Translations under genes and position numbers: made by a program
The notes under the pieces: generated by a model
Databases searched by the model: none
What the model was told of the DNA's origin: nothing
The model's input: only the letters and a program-made list of their open reading frames with translations
Part shown: piece after piece, positions 1 to 8,211 of the stretch
How positions within the stretch are numbered: the first letter of the stretch is position 1
Layout: each line of letters opens with the position of its first letter
From: an uncultured bacterium
GTDB taxonomy: Bacteria; Bacillota; Clostridia; Peptostreptococcales; Anaerovoracaceae
Length of the DNA: 22,287 nucleotides
Reading direction: 5' to 3'
NCBI GenBank assembly: GCA_905214225.1
Contig: CAJMLL010000041.1
Location: forward strand, 1 to 22,287

Positions 1-51
1 TGTTCCGATGTTGATATGCGGCTTGGTTCTTTCATATTTCTGCTTTGCCAT
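1..51 (-). CDS. tuf: Elongation factor Tu, N-terminal fragment (runs off window)
   Basis: The 17 visible codons read MAKQKYERTKPHINIGT, the conserved N-terminus of EF-Tu just before the GTP-binding P-loop. EF-Tu delivers aminoacyl-tRNA to the ribosome as a GTP complex. The ATG at 51-49 is preceded by a TAAGGAGG-type ribosome binding site at about 60-67. It is the last visible gene of the str operon and lies 67 nt after fusA, the standard bacterial order. The rest of the gene is outside the window. Confidence 0.95.
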   Translation of the reverse strand, partial: MAKQKYERTKPHINIGT

Positions 52-69
52 TTCTATATCCTCCTTACG

Positions 70-99
70 GCCGCAGCACACACGCATGCATGCCGCGGC
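70..99 (-). other. GC-rich hairpin in the fusA-tuf spacer
   Basis: An imperfect inverted repeat has outer arms GCCGC (70-74) and GCGGC (95-99), one mismatch, then GCA/TGC, with a loop holding CACACGCATGCA. It lies between the fusA stop and the tuf ribosome binding site. No U-run follows it in the direction of transcription, so it is not a terminator. It could be a processing or stability element; that is inference. Confidence 0.35.
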
Positions 100-118
100 A
101 AAAATACATCAGGCTAAA

Positions 119-2188
119 CTATTTATTAATGACTTTCTCTGTCAGTGATGCAGGCAGCTTCTCAAAGTGGTCGAACTGCATTACATAAGTTCCACGGCCC
201 TGAGTTCTGGAACGCAGGTCTGTCGCATATCCGAACATCTCAGACAGCGGTACCATCGCTCTGATCTCAACAGCGCCCTTATCCATCTCAGATCCCTCGA
301 TACGGCCTCTTCTTCCGGACAGGTCTCCGATAACGTCTCCCATGTATTCATCAGGAACCGTAACCTCAACCTTGAAGATAGGCTCGAGCAGAACAGGATC
401 TGCCTTCTGTGCAGCCTCGCGGAATGCCATAGAAGCGGCAACCTTAAATGCCATCTCAGAGGAGTCGACCTCGTGATAAGATCCATCGTACAGATCTACG
501 CCGACATCAACAACCGGATATCCGGCAACCGGTCCGTTCTGCATAGCTTCCTGAATACCTTCCTGAATCGCGTTGAAGTATTCCTTCGGAATAGCTCCTC
601 CGACGATGGAGTTCTTAAATTCGTATCCTTCACCCGGTTCTCTCGGATAAACCTTGATCTTTACATGACCATACTGACCATGACCACCGGACTGCTTTGC
701 ATACTTGTGATCGACGTCGACCGGCTTTGTAATTGTCTCCTTGTAGGAAACCTGCGGCTTTCCGACATTCGCCTCAACCTTGAACTCACGCAGCAGACGG
801 TCGATGATGATCTCCAGATGGAGTTCTCCCATTCCTGCGATGATGGTCTGACCAGTGTCCTCGTTCGTGTAAGTTCTGAACGTCGGGTCCTCTTCTGCCA
901 GCTTTGCCAGCGCGATACCCATCTTTTCCTGACCAGCCTTTGTTCTCGGCTCGATCGCAACCTCGATAACCGGATCCGGGAATTCCATGGACTCGAGCAG
1001 AATCTCATGACCCTCGTCACACAGTGTATCACCTGTTGTTGTATTCTTAAGACCTACAGCTGCAGCGATATCTCCGGCGTAAACCTTATCGATTTCCTTA
1101 CGCTTGTTCGCATGCATCTGAAGGATTCTTCCGATTCTTTCCTTCTGTCCCTTGTTAGCGTTGTAAACATAGGAACCAGATTCCAGAGTACCGGAGTAAA
1201 CTCTGAAGAATGCCAGCTTACCAACATATGGGTCCGTCATGATCTTGAATGCCAGAGCAGCGAACGGAGCCTTGTCATCAGACGGTCTCTCTTCCTCTTC
1301 CTCTGTATCCGGGTTTACACCCTTGATCGGCGGTACATCCAGTGGAGACGGCATGTAATCAATGATGCCGTCCAGCAGCGGCTGAACACCCTTATTCTTA
1401 TAAGCGGAACCGCACATTACAGGAACCATCTCGTTAGCAATAGTCTGCTTTCTGATTGTGTCCTTGATCTCCTTCTCTGTCAGCTCTTCGCCTTCCAGAT
1501 ACTTCATCATGAGGTCCTCGTCACACTCAGCGACCTGCTCCAGCATCTTGTCGTGCCATTCCTTAGCCTCGTCCATCATATCGTCCGGGATTTTCTCCTC
1601 GTCGATCTTGGTACCAAGCTTATCCTCATAAATTTCAGCCTTCATGGTAATCAGGTCGATGATTCCACGGAAGCTGTCCTCAGCGCCGATCGGCAGCTGT
1701 ACAGCTACCGGGTTAGCCTGAAGTCTTTCCTTGATCTGATCGATGACGCGGTAGAAGTCCGCACCCAGAACGTCCATCTTATTAACGAAGACCATTCTCG
1801 GTACATTGTACTTCTCAGCCTGTCTCCATACAGTCTCAGACTGCGGCTCAACTCCGCCCTTGGCAGCCAGAACCGTAACAGCTCCATCCAGTACACGCAG
1901 GGAACGCTCTACCTCTACAGTAAAGTCTACATGTCCCGGCGTATCGATGATGTTGATACGGTTGCCCTTCCAATGAGCAGTAGTCGCCGCAGAAGTGATT
2001 GTGATTCCACGCTCACGCTCTTCTTCCATCCAGTCCATCTGAGAAGCTCCATCGTGAGTTTCTCCGATCTTATGAGTTTTACCAGTATAGAAGAGGATAC
2101 GCTCTGTGACAGTAGTCTTTCCGGCATCGATATGAGCCATGATTCCAATGTTTCTGGTTTTCTCTAACGGAAATTCTCTACCAGCCAT
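119..2188 (-). CDS. fusA: Elongation factor G
   Basis: EF-G is the translational GTPase that drives tRNA-mRNA translocation and, with ribosome recycling factor, splits ribosomes. The 689-residue product has the normal family length. Visible G-domain motifs are the P-loop AHIDAGKTT (18-26), the RGITI switch I segment (60-64), DTPGH (82-86, with the catalytic His86) and NKMD (136-139). The remainder matches EF-G domains II to V, including the GHGQYGHV stretch of domain IV. The form [17 protein letters not shown] after the G3 motif is of the clostridial type. The start at 2188 is supported by GGAGGAA at 2191-2197. The gene is third in the str operon, 33 nt after rpsG. Confidence 0.98.
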   Translation of the reverse strand: MAGREFPLEKTRNIGIMAHIDAGKTTVTERILFYTGKTHKIGETHDGASQMDWMEEERERGITITSAATTAHWKGNRINIIDTPGHVDFTVEVERSLRVLDGAVTVLAAKGGVEPQSETVWRQAEKYNVPRMVFVNKMDVLGADFYRVIDQIKERLQANPVAVQLPIGAEDSFRGIIDLITMKAEIYEDKLGTKIDEEKIPDDMMDEAKEWHDKMLEQVAECDEDLMMKYLEGEELTEKEIKDTIRKQTIANEMVPVMCGSAYKNKGVQPLLDGIIDYMPSPLDVPPIKGVNPDTEEEEERPSDDKAPFAALAFKIMTDPYVGKLAFFRVYSGTLESGSYVYNANKGQKERIGRILQMHANKRKEIDKVYAGDIAAAVGLKNTTTGDTLCDEGHEILLESMEFPDPVIEVAIEPRTKAGQEKMGIALAKLAEEDPTFRTYTNEDTGQTIIAGMGELHLEIIIDRLLREFKVEANVGKPQVSYKETITKPVDVDHKYAKQSGGHGQYGHVKIKVYPREPGEGYEFKNSIVGGAIPKEYFNAIQEGIQEAMQNGPVAGYPVVDVGVDLYDGSYHEVDSSEMAFKVAASMAFREAAQKADPVLLEPIFKVEVTVPDEYMGDVIGDLSGRRGRIEGSEMDKGAVEIRAMVPLSEMFGYATDLRSRTQGRGTYVMQFDHFEKLPASLTEKVINK

Positions 2189-2221
2189 TTTTCCTCCATT
2201 CTGCGTTTCCCTAGGAAACTA

Positions 2222-2992
<771 letters not shown>

Positions 2993-3409
2993 TTACTTTT
3001 TCTTAGGTCTCTTGACGCCGTACTTAGAACGAGCCTTGTTTCTGTCAGCTACACCGGCAGTATCGAGAGTTCCTCTGATGATGTGGTATCTTACACCAGG
3101 GAGGTCCTTAACTCTTCCGCCTCTGATCAGTACAACACTATGCTCCTGCAGGTTGTGACCGATTCCCGGGATGTAGGCTGAAACCTCAATGCCGTTCGTA
3201 AGACGTACTCTGGCAACCTTTCTAAGAGCGGAATTCGGCTTCTTAGGTGTTACCGTCTTTACTGACGTGCAGACGCCTCTCTTCTGTGGTGAGTTGTTGT
3301 CTGTGAACTCACGCTTCAGGGAATTCATTCCCTTACCGAGAGCCGGTGCACCAGACTTCTTGACGGAACTGTGTCTGCCCTGACGTACTAACTGGTTAAT
3401 TGTAGGCAT
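2993..3409 (-). CDS. rpsL: 30S ribosomal protein S12
   Basis: S12 sits at the decoding centre and controls accuracy. The 138-residue product carries the Gram-positive insertion between PAL (22-24) and SPQKRGVC (40-47), and the universal TPKKPN (54-59) and GRVKDLPG (98-105) loops. Lys57 and Lys101 correspond to the E. coli positions whose mutation gives streptomycin resistance; both are wild type here, which predicts sensitivity at this locus. The ATG at 3409 has AAAGGAG just upstream. An in-frame extension to 3511 lacks family similarity and is not used. rpsL is the first gene of the str operon. Confidence 0.98.
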   Translation of the reverse strand: MPTINQLVRQGRHSSVKKSGAPALGKGMNSLKREFTDNNSPQKRGVCTSVKTVTPKKPNSALRKVARVRLTNGIEVSAYIPGIGHNLQEHSVVLIRGGRVKDLPGVRYHIIRGTLDTAGVADRNKARSKYGVKRPKKK

Positions 3410-3465
3410 TATTTTCTCCTTTCCTGAGTAATTTGGTTTAGGTGTACAGATCCGAGTGTGAACAT
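3409..3465 (-). CDS. Possible 18-codon leader ORF coupled to rpsL
   Basis: In the rpsL leader an ATG at 3465 opens an 18-codon frame, [18 protein letters not shown], ending in TAA at 3411-3409. The stop overlaps the rpsL start as TAATG (one shared base), the usual form of translational coupling. A GAGG lies 5 nt before the ATG, which is a modest ribosome binding site. The rpsL AAAGGAG site lies inside this frame, so translation of it would affect rpsL initiation. There is no recognisable peptide family and such overlaps arise by chance, so this is only a candidate. Confidence 0.3.
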   Translation of the reverse strand: MFTLGSVHLNQITQERRK

Positions 3466-3514
3466 CGCTGCCTCGCAGGTACGCTCCTTTCCGGTCTGTC
3501 CAGACAGTCAAAGC

Positions 3515-3538
3515 GACACTGAAGCGTACTTCAGTGTC
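3515..3538 (-). promoter_or_regulatory. Perfect 10-bp hairpin near the 5' end of the rpsL leader
   Basis: GACACTGAAG (3515-3524) and CTTCAGTGTC (3529-3538) form a perfect 10-bp stem. In the RNA the loop is UACG, a UNCG-type tetraloop. It begins about 15 nt after the predicted transcription start. No U-run follows, so it is not a terminator; it could stabilise the 5' end or be bound by a regulator. A second small hairpin, CTGT/ACAG, lies just downstream near 3497-3508. Confidence 0.6.
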
Positions 3539-3559
3539 ATCGAGACTGAACCAATCATA

Positions 3560-3588
3560 AGTGTATCACAAGCATTTTCATTTTGCAA
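3560..3588 (-). promoter_or_regulatory. Housekeeping-sigma promoter of the str operon
   Basis: On the minus strand TTGCAA (3588-3583) and TACACT (3565-3560) are separated by 17 bp. This gives a start near 3553 and a leader of about 144 nt before rpsL. The str operon therefore has its own start despite lying downstream of rpoC and the accessory genes. Confidence 0.65.
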
Positions 3589-3841
3589 GCGACAAAAATT
3601 AATCCGCAGGAAAATATCCGGGCTGCCGTTTTTCCCATACAAAAATCAAGGTCGGACCATTCTCATTCTCCCGTCTCGCTCAGTTTTGAATTCGATGACC
3701 GTGTTCCGGGGGGCGGTTCTCCAGGCCGGGCGCAGTTTCAGAATGCGATTTGATTATATCTGGTTATGACTAAATTATATTACCGCGATCGCTCTGAGAA
3801 ACCGATTTGCAATATGAACATCGATAGGGAAATACAGTAAT
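3589..3841. other. Gene-free interval between the Rpn gene and the rpsL promoter
   Basis: I see no gene, no clear terminator with a U-run after the Rpn stop codon, and no second convincing promoter. A GCGATCGC palindrome lies near 3785. TATAAT-like hexamers near 3754 and 3777 (minus strand) lack acceptable -35 partners. Transcripts of the Rpn gene may therefore read into the str operon. Confidence 0.5.
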
Positions 3842-4648
3842 TTATTCCAGATTGATCCCATGATCGCGGGCAAACGCACACAACTCTTCTACCGTCAGAC
3901 CGGCAATGCTTGCGATCATTTCAACAGTCAATCCTTTATTAATCATGTTACAGATCATCTCACACTGCTTCTCATCCCGGCCTTCTTCGCGGCCCATTTC
4001 TATTTTCTCCTCTAATGTCATATACTGCCGCCTCCATTCTTCACTTTCTGTTGTTTTCTGTACCTGATTGTCCAGATTCCGGGTAAATTCGTCCGTTGGA
4101 ACATTATCCGCAAGATAACTTAAAAATGCCTTCAATTCGTTGGACAAATCTTCATTTCCTGCCCCGCATGGATTCAGAAAGATTCTATGTGTTCCGTCAT
4201 CAATATCTACATTTTTGTGATTTTTACACATCGGTTTGATTTCATAAAGGGAATACCCACACTGAAATGGGTCAGACTTACTGATAAAGATCACATAGCT
4301 ATCCTTCATCTTTTGATAAAACTGACCCTTACTGGTCTGCTCCGTATCTATAGCAGCTTGATAGTATCTCGAACGTCTCAACAGATCCCTTTGATTATTA
4401 TTCTGCATCTCAATATCATACACAGTATTCTGATCATCTTCAAAGTAAACATCGAAGCGTACTCCTTTACTGTCCGGTGTTACCTGAATACTCTGCTGAT
4501 CGTTTAGATACACTATCCTCTCTATCTTTCTACCCAGGATTCTTTCCACTAACTCCCCGCAGAGTTCTTTATTCTCCGATAGCACAGTACAGAAAACATA
4601 GTCATCTGTAAAGCGCAGTTTGGCAAAACGCTCTTCATTAAAATACAT
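3842..4648 (-). CDS. Rpn family recombination-promoting nuclease (PD-(D/E)XK, transposase-like)
   Basis: The 268-residue product matches the Rpn/PDDEXK_2 family, whose E. coli members are DNA endonucleases that raise RecA-independent recombination. Visible are FTDDYVF (13-19), the metal-binding core FDVYF (Asp66) followed by DIEMQ (Glu80, Gln82, the D...ExQ variant typical of this family), RYYQ (94-97), and a C-terminal EEGRDE...MINKGLTVEMIASIAGLTVEEL segment found in many clostridial members. The core residues are intact, so activity is plausible. The ATG at 4648 follows AAGGAGG (4654-4660); an upstream in-frame ATG at 4687 lacks such a site. Base composition is more AT-rich than the ribosomal genes, consistent with transfer. 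It lies between repeat elements and the str promoter. Confidence 0.85.
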   Translation of the reverse strand: MYFNEERFAKLRFTDDYVFCTVLSENKELCGELVERILGRKIERIVYLNDQQSIQVTPDSKGVRFDVYFEDDQNTVYDIEMQNNNQRDLLRRSRYYQAAIDTEQTSKGQFYQKMKDSYVIFISKSDPFQCGYSLYEIKPMCKNHKNVDIDDGTHRIFLNPCGAGNEDLSNELKAFLSYLADNVPTDEFTRNLDNQVQKTTESEEWRRQYMTLEEKIEMGREEGRDEKQCEMICNMINKGLTVEMIASIAGLTVEELCAFARDHGINLE

Positions 4649-4728
4649 ATTAACCTCCTTGATAATAATATCGCTGATATAATTCAAACCGGTATCATGA
4701 CATCATGTCCATTCAGTACTGTCCAGAT

Positions 4729-4757
4729 AGTATAGCAATGTCCAAAAGTAAAAGCAA
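4729..4757 (-). promoter_or_regulatory. Promoter of the Rpn nuclease gene
   Basis: On the minus strand TTGCTT (4757-4752) and TATACT (4734-4729) are 17 bp apart, giving a start near 4722 and a leader of about 74 nt. The leader includes the near-palindrome GACATGATGTC around 4699-4709, a possible operator. The gene is thus probably expressed on its own rather than only by read-through. Confidence 0.55.
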
Positions 4758-4839
4758 TCACATACTTTAATCATAAATAAAGTAATATACATTTTATTCT
4801 GTATATTTACAGTCAGACAATATCATCTACATCCCGATA

Positions 4840-4990
4840 CGCACGGAACGAAGCGCCGCAGACCACGGCACTGCCAATCGAAAAGCCGCTGGCGCAGCCT
4901 GACACAAAACAGTAATGAAAAATGATGAAACCGTATTCCTGATGACAGCCGCTGAGAGAGCCTCTCGTAAGACCGCAGGCGCAATCGGCA
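4840..4990. repeat. Degenerate fragments related to the palindromic elements
   Basis: The segment around 4870-4905 (ATCGAAAAGCCGCTGGCGCAGCC) resembles the left arm of the element at 8212-8419 (TTCGAAAAGCTGATGGTGCAGCC). The segment starting near 4929 (AACCGTATTCCTGATGACAGCC) resembles the outer end of the same family and continues with GAGCCTCTCG as in the element at 5041. Both fragments stop before the terminator core. The surrounding interval 4758-5040 holds no gene I can support. The reading as decayed tandem left arms is inference from eye alignment. Confidence 0.45.
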
Positions 4991-5040
4991 TCAGACAAAC
5001 CCATTCAGTAGCTGTAACTAAAATAGATTTAAAATAATAG

Positions 5041-5247
5041 AACTGCATTCTAATTGATGGCCGATGAAGGAGCCTCTCGGAGGGGTGCTGCCACAGCCGG
5101 AGCCAAACGACAAAACCCGTGAGAGGACTGCCGCACCGTAAACGTTTCCGTTTGCGGCAGTTCCCACGGGTTTTCGTATGCGCTCCGCATCTGTGGCCGC
5201 CCCGGAGAGCAAGCTCCCTCAGCGGCCATGAAACTTAGAATGCAGTT
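5041..5247. repeat. ~207-bp imperfect palindromic (MITE-like) element, copy A
   Basis: The ends form a terminal inverted repeat: AACTGCATTCTAA...ATGGCCG at 5041-5063 and its complement at 5223-5247, about 23-25 bp with a 2-base indel. Similarity between the two arms continues inward (GGAGC, CTGCCACAG against CGGCCACAG, CGGAGC) to the central terminator hairpin, so the whole unit could fold as one long hairpin. Positions 5094-5217 match 8265-8388 at all but 5 of 124 bases, without gaps, in the same orientation. The element begins 12 bp beyond the stop of the InlB-repeat gene. No clear target duplication was found. It codes for no transposase. Confidence 0.75.
5112..5174 (-). terminator. Long bidirectional terminator hairpin in element A
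   Basis: AAAACCCGTG (5112-5121) pairs with CACGGGTTTT (5165-5174) and ACTGCCGC (5127-5134) with GCGGCAGT (5154-5161), separated by a small internal loop. The ends are A4 on one side and T4 on the other, so it can act in both directions. On the minus strand it lies about 85 nt beyond the InlB-repeat gene stop and is the likely end of that transcript. Confidence 0.7.
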
Positions 5248-5258
5248 TACTTATTGAA

Positions 5259-7850
5259 CTATTTTACTACCGTTACTGCCACTTTGGTCCTGACTCCGTT
5301 GGTGCCGAGTACATATACATTGCACTTTCCGGCCTTCAGTGCCTTGACATTTCCGTTCTGATCTACACGGATGTTCTTTCCGTCTTTAATGTAGAGATAA
5401 CGGTACATCGGAGCGTGGTCTTTCTGCAGAATCGCGCATCCGGAGACAACGCCCTTTACGGACGGCTGAATCTTATAGGTCTTTCCGATCTTCATGGTTA
5501 CCGCGTTCTTCCTGACACTGACTTTCTTCACGTTCGTGTATCTGCTGCCGCTCTTCTTTTTCAGCAGATTTCCGGCTGCAGAGTGAACAGCTACACTTGT
5601 CTTTACGATCTGCTTCTTGCCATCTTTGACCTTGTAGGCTGCAACACGGTACTTATAGGCAACACCCTTCTTCAGTCCTGTACGCTTGTACACTCTCGGA
5701 GAAGATGCAGATACATCAGCCACCTTCTTAAGATGATGGACCTTCAGCGGATTCGGTGTATTGCATTCCGCTTCGTATACAAAGTATCCGTCAACATGGG
5801 TCAGCGGCGTCCAGGTCAGGGTCTGCTCACTGCTGCCATTGGCGATGACCTTCGGAAGCAGAATGCCTGTAACCTTATCGGATGCCGGTGTCGGTGCCGG
5901 TGTGTTCTTTGTCCACTTTGCATAGAGGTCAAGATCACTAGTTACCGGTGTGCTGAAGTCATAAGCCTTTGTCAGCGCACTGTCTGTGTACCAGCCATTG
6001 AAAGTATATCCGTTCTGCGTCGGATCAGCCGGCTGAGAAACCTTGCTTCCGTCGGAAACGTTCTGGGTGAAATTACTCTGGCCGTTAGCCGGGTGGAAGG
6101 TTACCGTATGGTCTTCAACCGGAGTAACTGGCGTAACCGGAGTTTCAACCTTTGTCCACTTTGCATAGAGATCCATGTCACTCGTTACGACCTTTGAGAA
6201 GTCGTAAGCGGTCTTCAGATCAGAGTCTGTATACCAACCGTCGAATTTATACCCAGACTTTGCCGGATCTGCCGGTTTAGTAAGTTTGCTTCCATCTGTA
6301 ACCGTCTGCGTGGAATTGTTCTGACCGTTATTCGGATGGAAGGTAACCGTATGCTCTGCCGGAGCCTTCTTTGTCCACTTTGCATAGAGGTCAAAGTTAC
6401 TGTTTACCGGTGTATCGAAATTATAGGCAGTCTTGCATTCTTTATCTGTGTACCAGCCGGCAAACTCATATCCGTCACGTGTCGGATCTGCCGGCTTATT
6501 TACCTTGCCTTCATTTTTGACATCCTGCGTGAAATTATCCTTATCCTCACTGTCCTTATGGAAGGTTACCTTATATGGGGTGCGGATCGTCAACTGCGTT
6601 GCTGTGGAAGACTTATCCTTCTCAGTAAAGTCGGTTCCGTCTGGCAGCAGACGATTGACAGTAATGAAATCATGAACTGAATCCATATTTGGATCAATCT
6701 GCTTCGGAAACTGCAGGATATATCCAATGTCATTAGAAACGCCCTCTAAATCATTCGGACCATTGATCTTATCAGTAATATTTGTGTAATATTTATCCCA
6801 GATTGAACCATAGTTAGTTGTATAACGTCCTGCATATGCAGCCATTTTTGATACAATATCCTGGTTCTTTAAATTCTTTTGAGCATCATCTGTCAGATCA
6901 CTTCCAGATTTATTTTTATTATTTAACTCCTCATTCAGGATTCTTTCATAACCCATTTCCTCTAATACCCAATACGGGAAAGCGTCGCCAAGAGTATCGT
7001 AGGTCATATCTTCCACAGGTACAAGGTCATCATTATATGTGCCGCCTTTAGCCTGTTTATCGGTTACCTTAAACGTATGGTCCGCCTCTGTAGAGTTACC
7101 ATCTGGACTCATTGTTAAGTTAAAGTTCAAGGTACTTTCAGGAATATTGCTGGAAATTACTGATGATGTCCCCGCTTCGGTTTTTTCACTCATTTTCATC
7201 GGAAGATTAATCGTCAGCGTTCCCAGTTCTGCCCAAACATATTCTGAGCACTTATTAACCATTACGGACAACGGGATCGTATATGTTGTAGTCCCATCGT
7301 TATTGTTCTCTGTTTTTATGCTGCTGTTATTAAGAGAAACTGCATCATTATTGGAAAGTGCGACCTGGTCAGTCTGTACAGTAACATTACCCGGAACAGT
7401 AATTTTAACATTCAGCGTTCCCTTCATTTCACGGGTACCGTTAGCATACTGCTCGCCTTCCATCAGGTAGTTTTTTAAAGTCTGCTCCACCAGCATGGAC
7501 TCCAGATAAGTACAGTCAATCTTTTCCTGCACATTAAATGATGTTCCCGGCTTAACATAGACATTGCCTTTCGCTTCTGTCTGATCTCCTTCAACATCAT
7601 ACTCTACGCCGTCACCCGGCTTCACAGAAAGATCAGTATCAAGCACCGTATGATATTCCTGCCCCGGAGCTTTCTGAATAGAGCGGATCACCTTATTCGA
7701 CGGAATGTTCTTCACCCTGCCAGTGATATTTTTCAGTTTCGTATTTTTCTTTACACCGGCGTAGGCCATGCCCGGCATCATTGCAAATACCATGAGTACT
7801 GCAAGGATCAGACATAGAAGCGCCAGTGCAGGCTTTCTTTTTTCGTCCAT
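5259..7850 (-). CDS. Secreted multidomain protein with InlB B-repeats, Fn3-like and Ig-like C-terminus
   Basis: The 863-residue product starts with a signal peptide (basic DEKRKP, hydrophobic 8-25, likely cleavage after AYA at 31). Residues 32-425 are not recognised; they are Asn/Thr-rich, with strand-rich parts and a more helical stretch at 285-380. Three InlB B-repeats follow (about 426-494, 500-567, 581-648), each with a DGYxFxGWYTD core and ending DLYAKWTK, with Pro/Thr linkers. Then come a fibronectin III-like domain (about 655-757) and a bacterial Ig-like (BIG2) domain (about 774-863). There is no LPXTG, C-terminal membrane helix or S-layer module, so it is probably secreted or non-covalently attached. 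A role in adhesion is inferred from the repeats. The ATG follows AAAGGAG. Confidence 0.85.
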   Translation of the reverse strand: MDEKRKPALALLCLILAVLMVFAMMPGMAYAGVKKNTKLKNITGRVKNIPSNKVIRSIQKAPGQEYHTVLDTDLSVKPGDGVEYDVEGDQTEAKGNVYVKPGTSFNVQEKIDCTYLESMLVEQTLKNYLMEGEQYANGTREMKGTLNVKITVPGNVTVQTDQVALSNNDAVSLNNSSIKTENNNDGTTTYTIPLSVMVNKCSEYVWAELGTLTINLPMKMSEKTEAGTSSVISSNIPESTLNFNLTMSPDGNSTEADHTFKVTDKQAKGGTYNDDLVPVEDMTYDTLGDAFPYWVLEEMGYERILNEELNNKNKSGSDLTDDAQKNLKNQDIVSKMAAYAGRYTTNYGSIWDKYYTNITDKINGPNDLEGVSNDIGYILQFPKQIDPNMDSVHDFITVNRLLPDGTDFTEKDKSSTATQLTIRTPYKVTFHKDSEDKDNFTQDVKNEGKVNKPADPTRDGYEFAGWYTDKECKTAYNFDTPVNSNFDLYAKWTKKAPAEHTVTFHPNNGQNNSTQTVTDGSKLTKPADPAKSGYKFDGWYTDSDLKTAYDFSKVVTSDMDLYAKWTKVETPVTPVTPVEDHTVTFHPANGQSNFTQNVSDGSKVSQPADPTQNGYTFNGWYTDSALTKAYDFSTPVTSDLDLYAKWTKNTPAPTPASDKVTGILLPKVIANGSSEQTLTWTPLTHVDGYFVYEAECNTPNPLKVHHLKKVADVSASSPRVYKRTGLKKGVAYKYRVAAYKVKDGKKQIVKTSVAVHSAAGNLLKKKSGSRYTNVKKVSVRKNAVTMKIGKTYKIQPSVKGVVSGCAILQKDHAPMYRYLYIKDGKNIRVDQNGNVKALKAGKCNVYVLGTNGVRTKVAVTVVK
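5907..6575 (-). repeat. Three tandem InlB B-repeat units
   Basis: The three units of about 68-69 codons share the pattern hTFHxxxxxxNxTQxVxxGxKxxxPADPxxxGYxFxGWYTDxxxxxAYxFxxxVxSxxDLYAKWTK. DNA conservation is visible too: TTTGTCCACTTTGCATAGAG recurs at the start of each unit on the plus strand (near 5908, 6152 and 6370). Such repeats allow unit gain or loss by slippage or recombination. The first unit in the protein is the most divergent. Confidence 0.85.
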
Positions 7851-8014
7851 GAATCAGACTCCTTTCTCATAAACCATCGTCATGAGCAAGCCTGATTTGT
7901 TCCCGGCAAACCGCCATAATAGGAAGTTACGGCCCTCCCGCATCAAACAACCGGAGAGGTGGTCCGTTCATGATGATTACTACAATGCAATGCATTTAAC
8001 TCATACATTGCCAA
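7851..8014 (-). promoter_or_regulatory. Structured leader of the InlB-repeat gene
   Basis: About 164 nt separate the predicted start from the ATG. On the minus strand GCCGTAA and TTATGGC form a 7-bp stem with one G-T pair around a CTTCCTA loop (near 7914-7934). CTCAT...ATGAG forms a stem whose 3' arm lies directly before the AAAGGAG ribosome binding site (about 7866-7895). A GGAG/CTCC-rich part lies upstream near 7936-7965. I do not recognise a known riboswitch class, and no U-run terminator is present, so any control would be at translation. This is inference. Confidence 0.4.
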
Positions 8015-8020
8015 AACAAA

Positions 8021-8049
8021 ACTATATCATATGCAACACGTTATTTCAA
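8021..8049 (-). promoter_or_regulatory. Promoter of the InlB-repeat gene
   Basis: On the minus strand TTGAAA (8049-8044) and TATAGT (8026-8021) are spaced by 17 bp, close to consensus. A very AT-rich tract (about 8050-8110) lies directly upstream and could act as an UP element. The predicted start is near 8014. Confidence 0.7.
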
Positions 8050-8211
8050 CATATATTTTTGATATTATAAATATTTTACATTATATAATTATTGATATGA
8101 TCTATCTATTCATAATTCTCCATTATTCGCCCTTAACTACTATTAATTCGTGCAGAAAACAGTGAATTCAGACTAAAGCGCAGCCAGAAAATTAGCAGCG
8201 AAAAAAGAGAA
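8050..8211. other. AT-rich gene-free interval upstream of the InlB-repeat promoter
   Basis: No gene seen. Positions 8040-8150 are strikingly AT-rich compared with the neighbouring rpoC gene. This fits DNA of foreign origin or an upstream promoter element. Nothing else was recognised. Confidence 0.5.

Noticed and set aside
3458..3769. A 103-codon plus-strand frame opposite the rpsL leader and promoter
   Set aside because: No ribosome binding site or family resemblance, and it covers the rpsL promoter and leader on the other strand.
4813..5048. Short minus-strand frames of 63 and 73 codons between the Rpn and InlB-repeat genes
   Set aside because: They lie within degenerate repeat fragments, overlap in different frames, and lack convincing ribosome binding sites.
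5018..5212. Paired small frames (5018-5212 and 8192-8383, minus strand) sharing RKPVGTAANGNVYGAAVLSRVLS
   Set aside because: They are read out of the repeated terminator palindrome. Of the 5 differences in the repeated core, 4 change the amino acid, so there is no sign of coding selection, and the TTG starts have no properly spaced ribosome binding site.
7851..8014. Cyclic di-GMP, SAM or cyclic di-AMP riboswitch upstream of the InlB-repeat gene
   Set aside because: I looked for the conserved cores of these classes and did not find them, so only a structured leader of unknown kind is reported.
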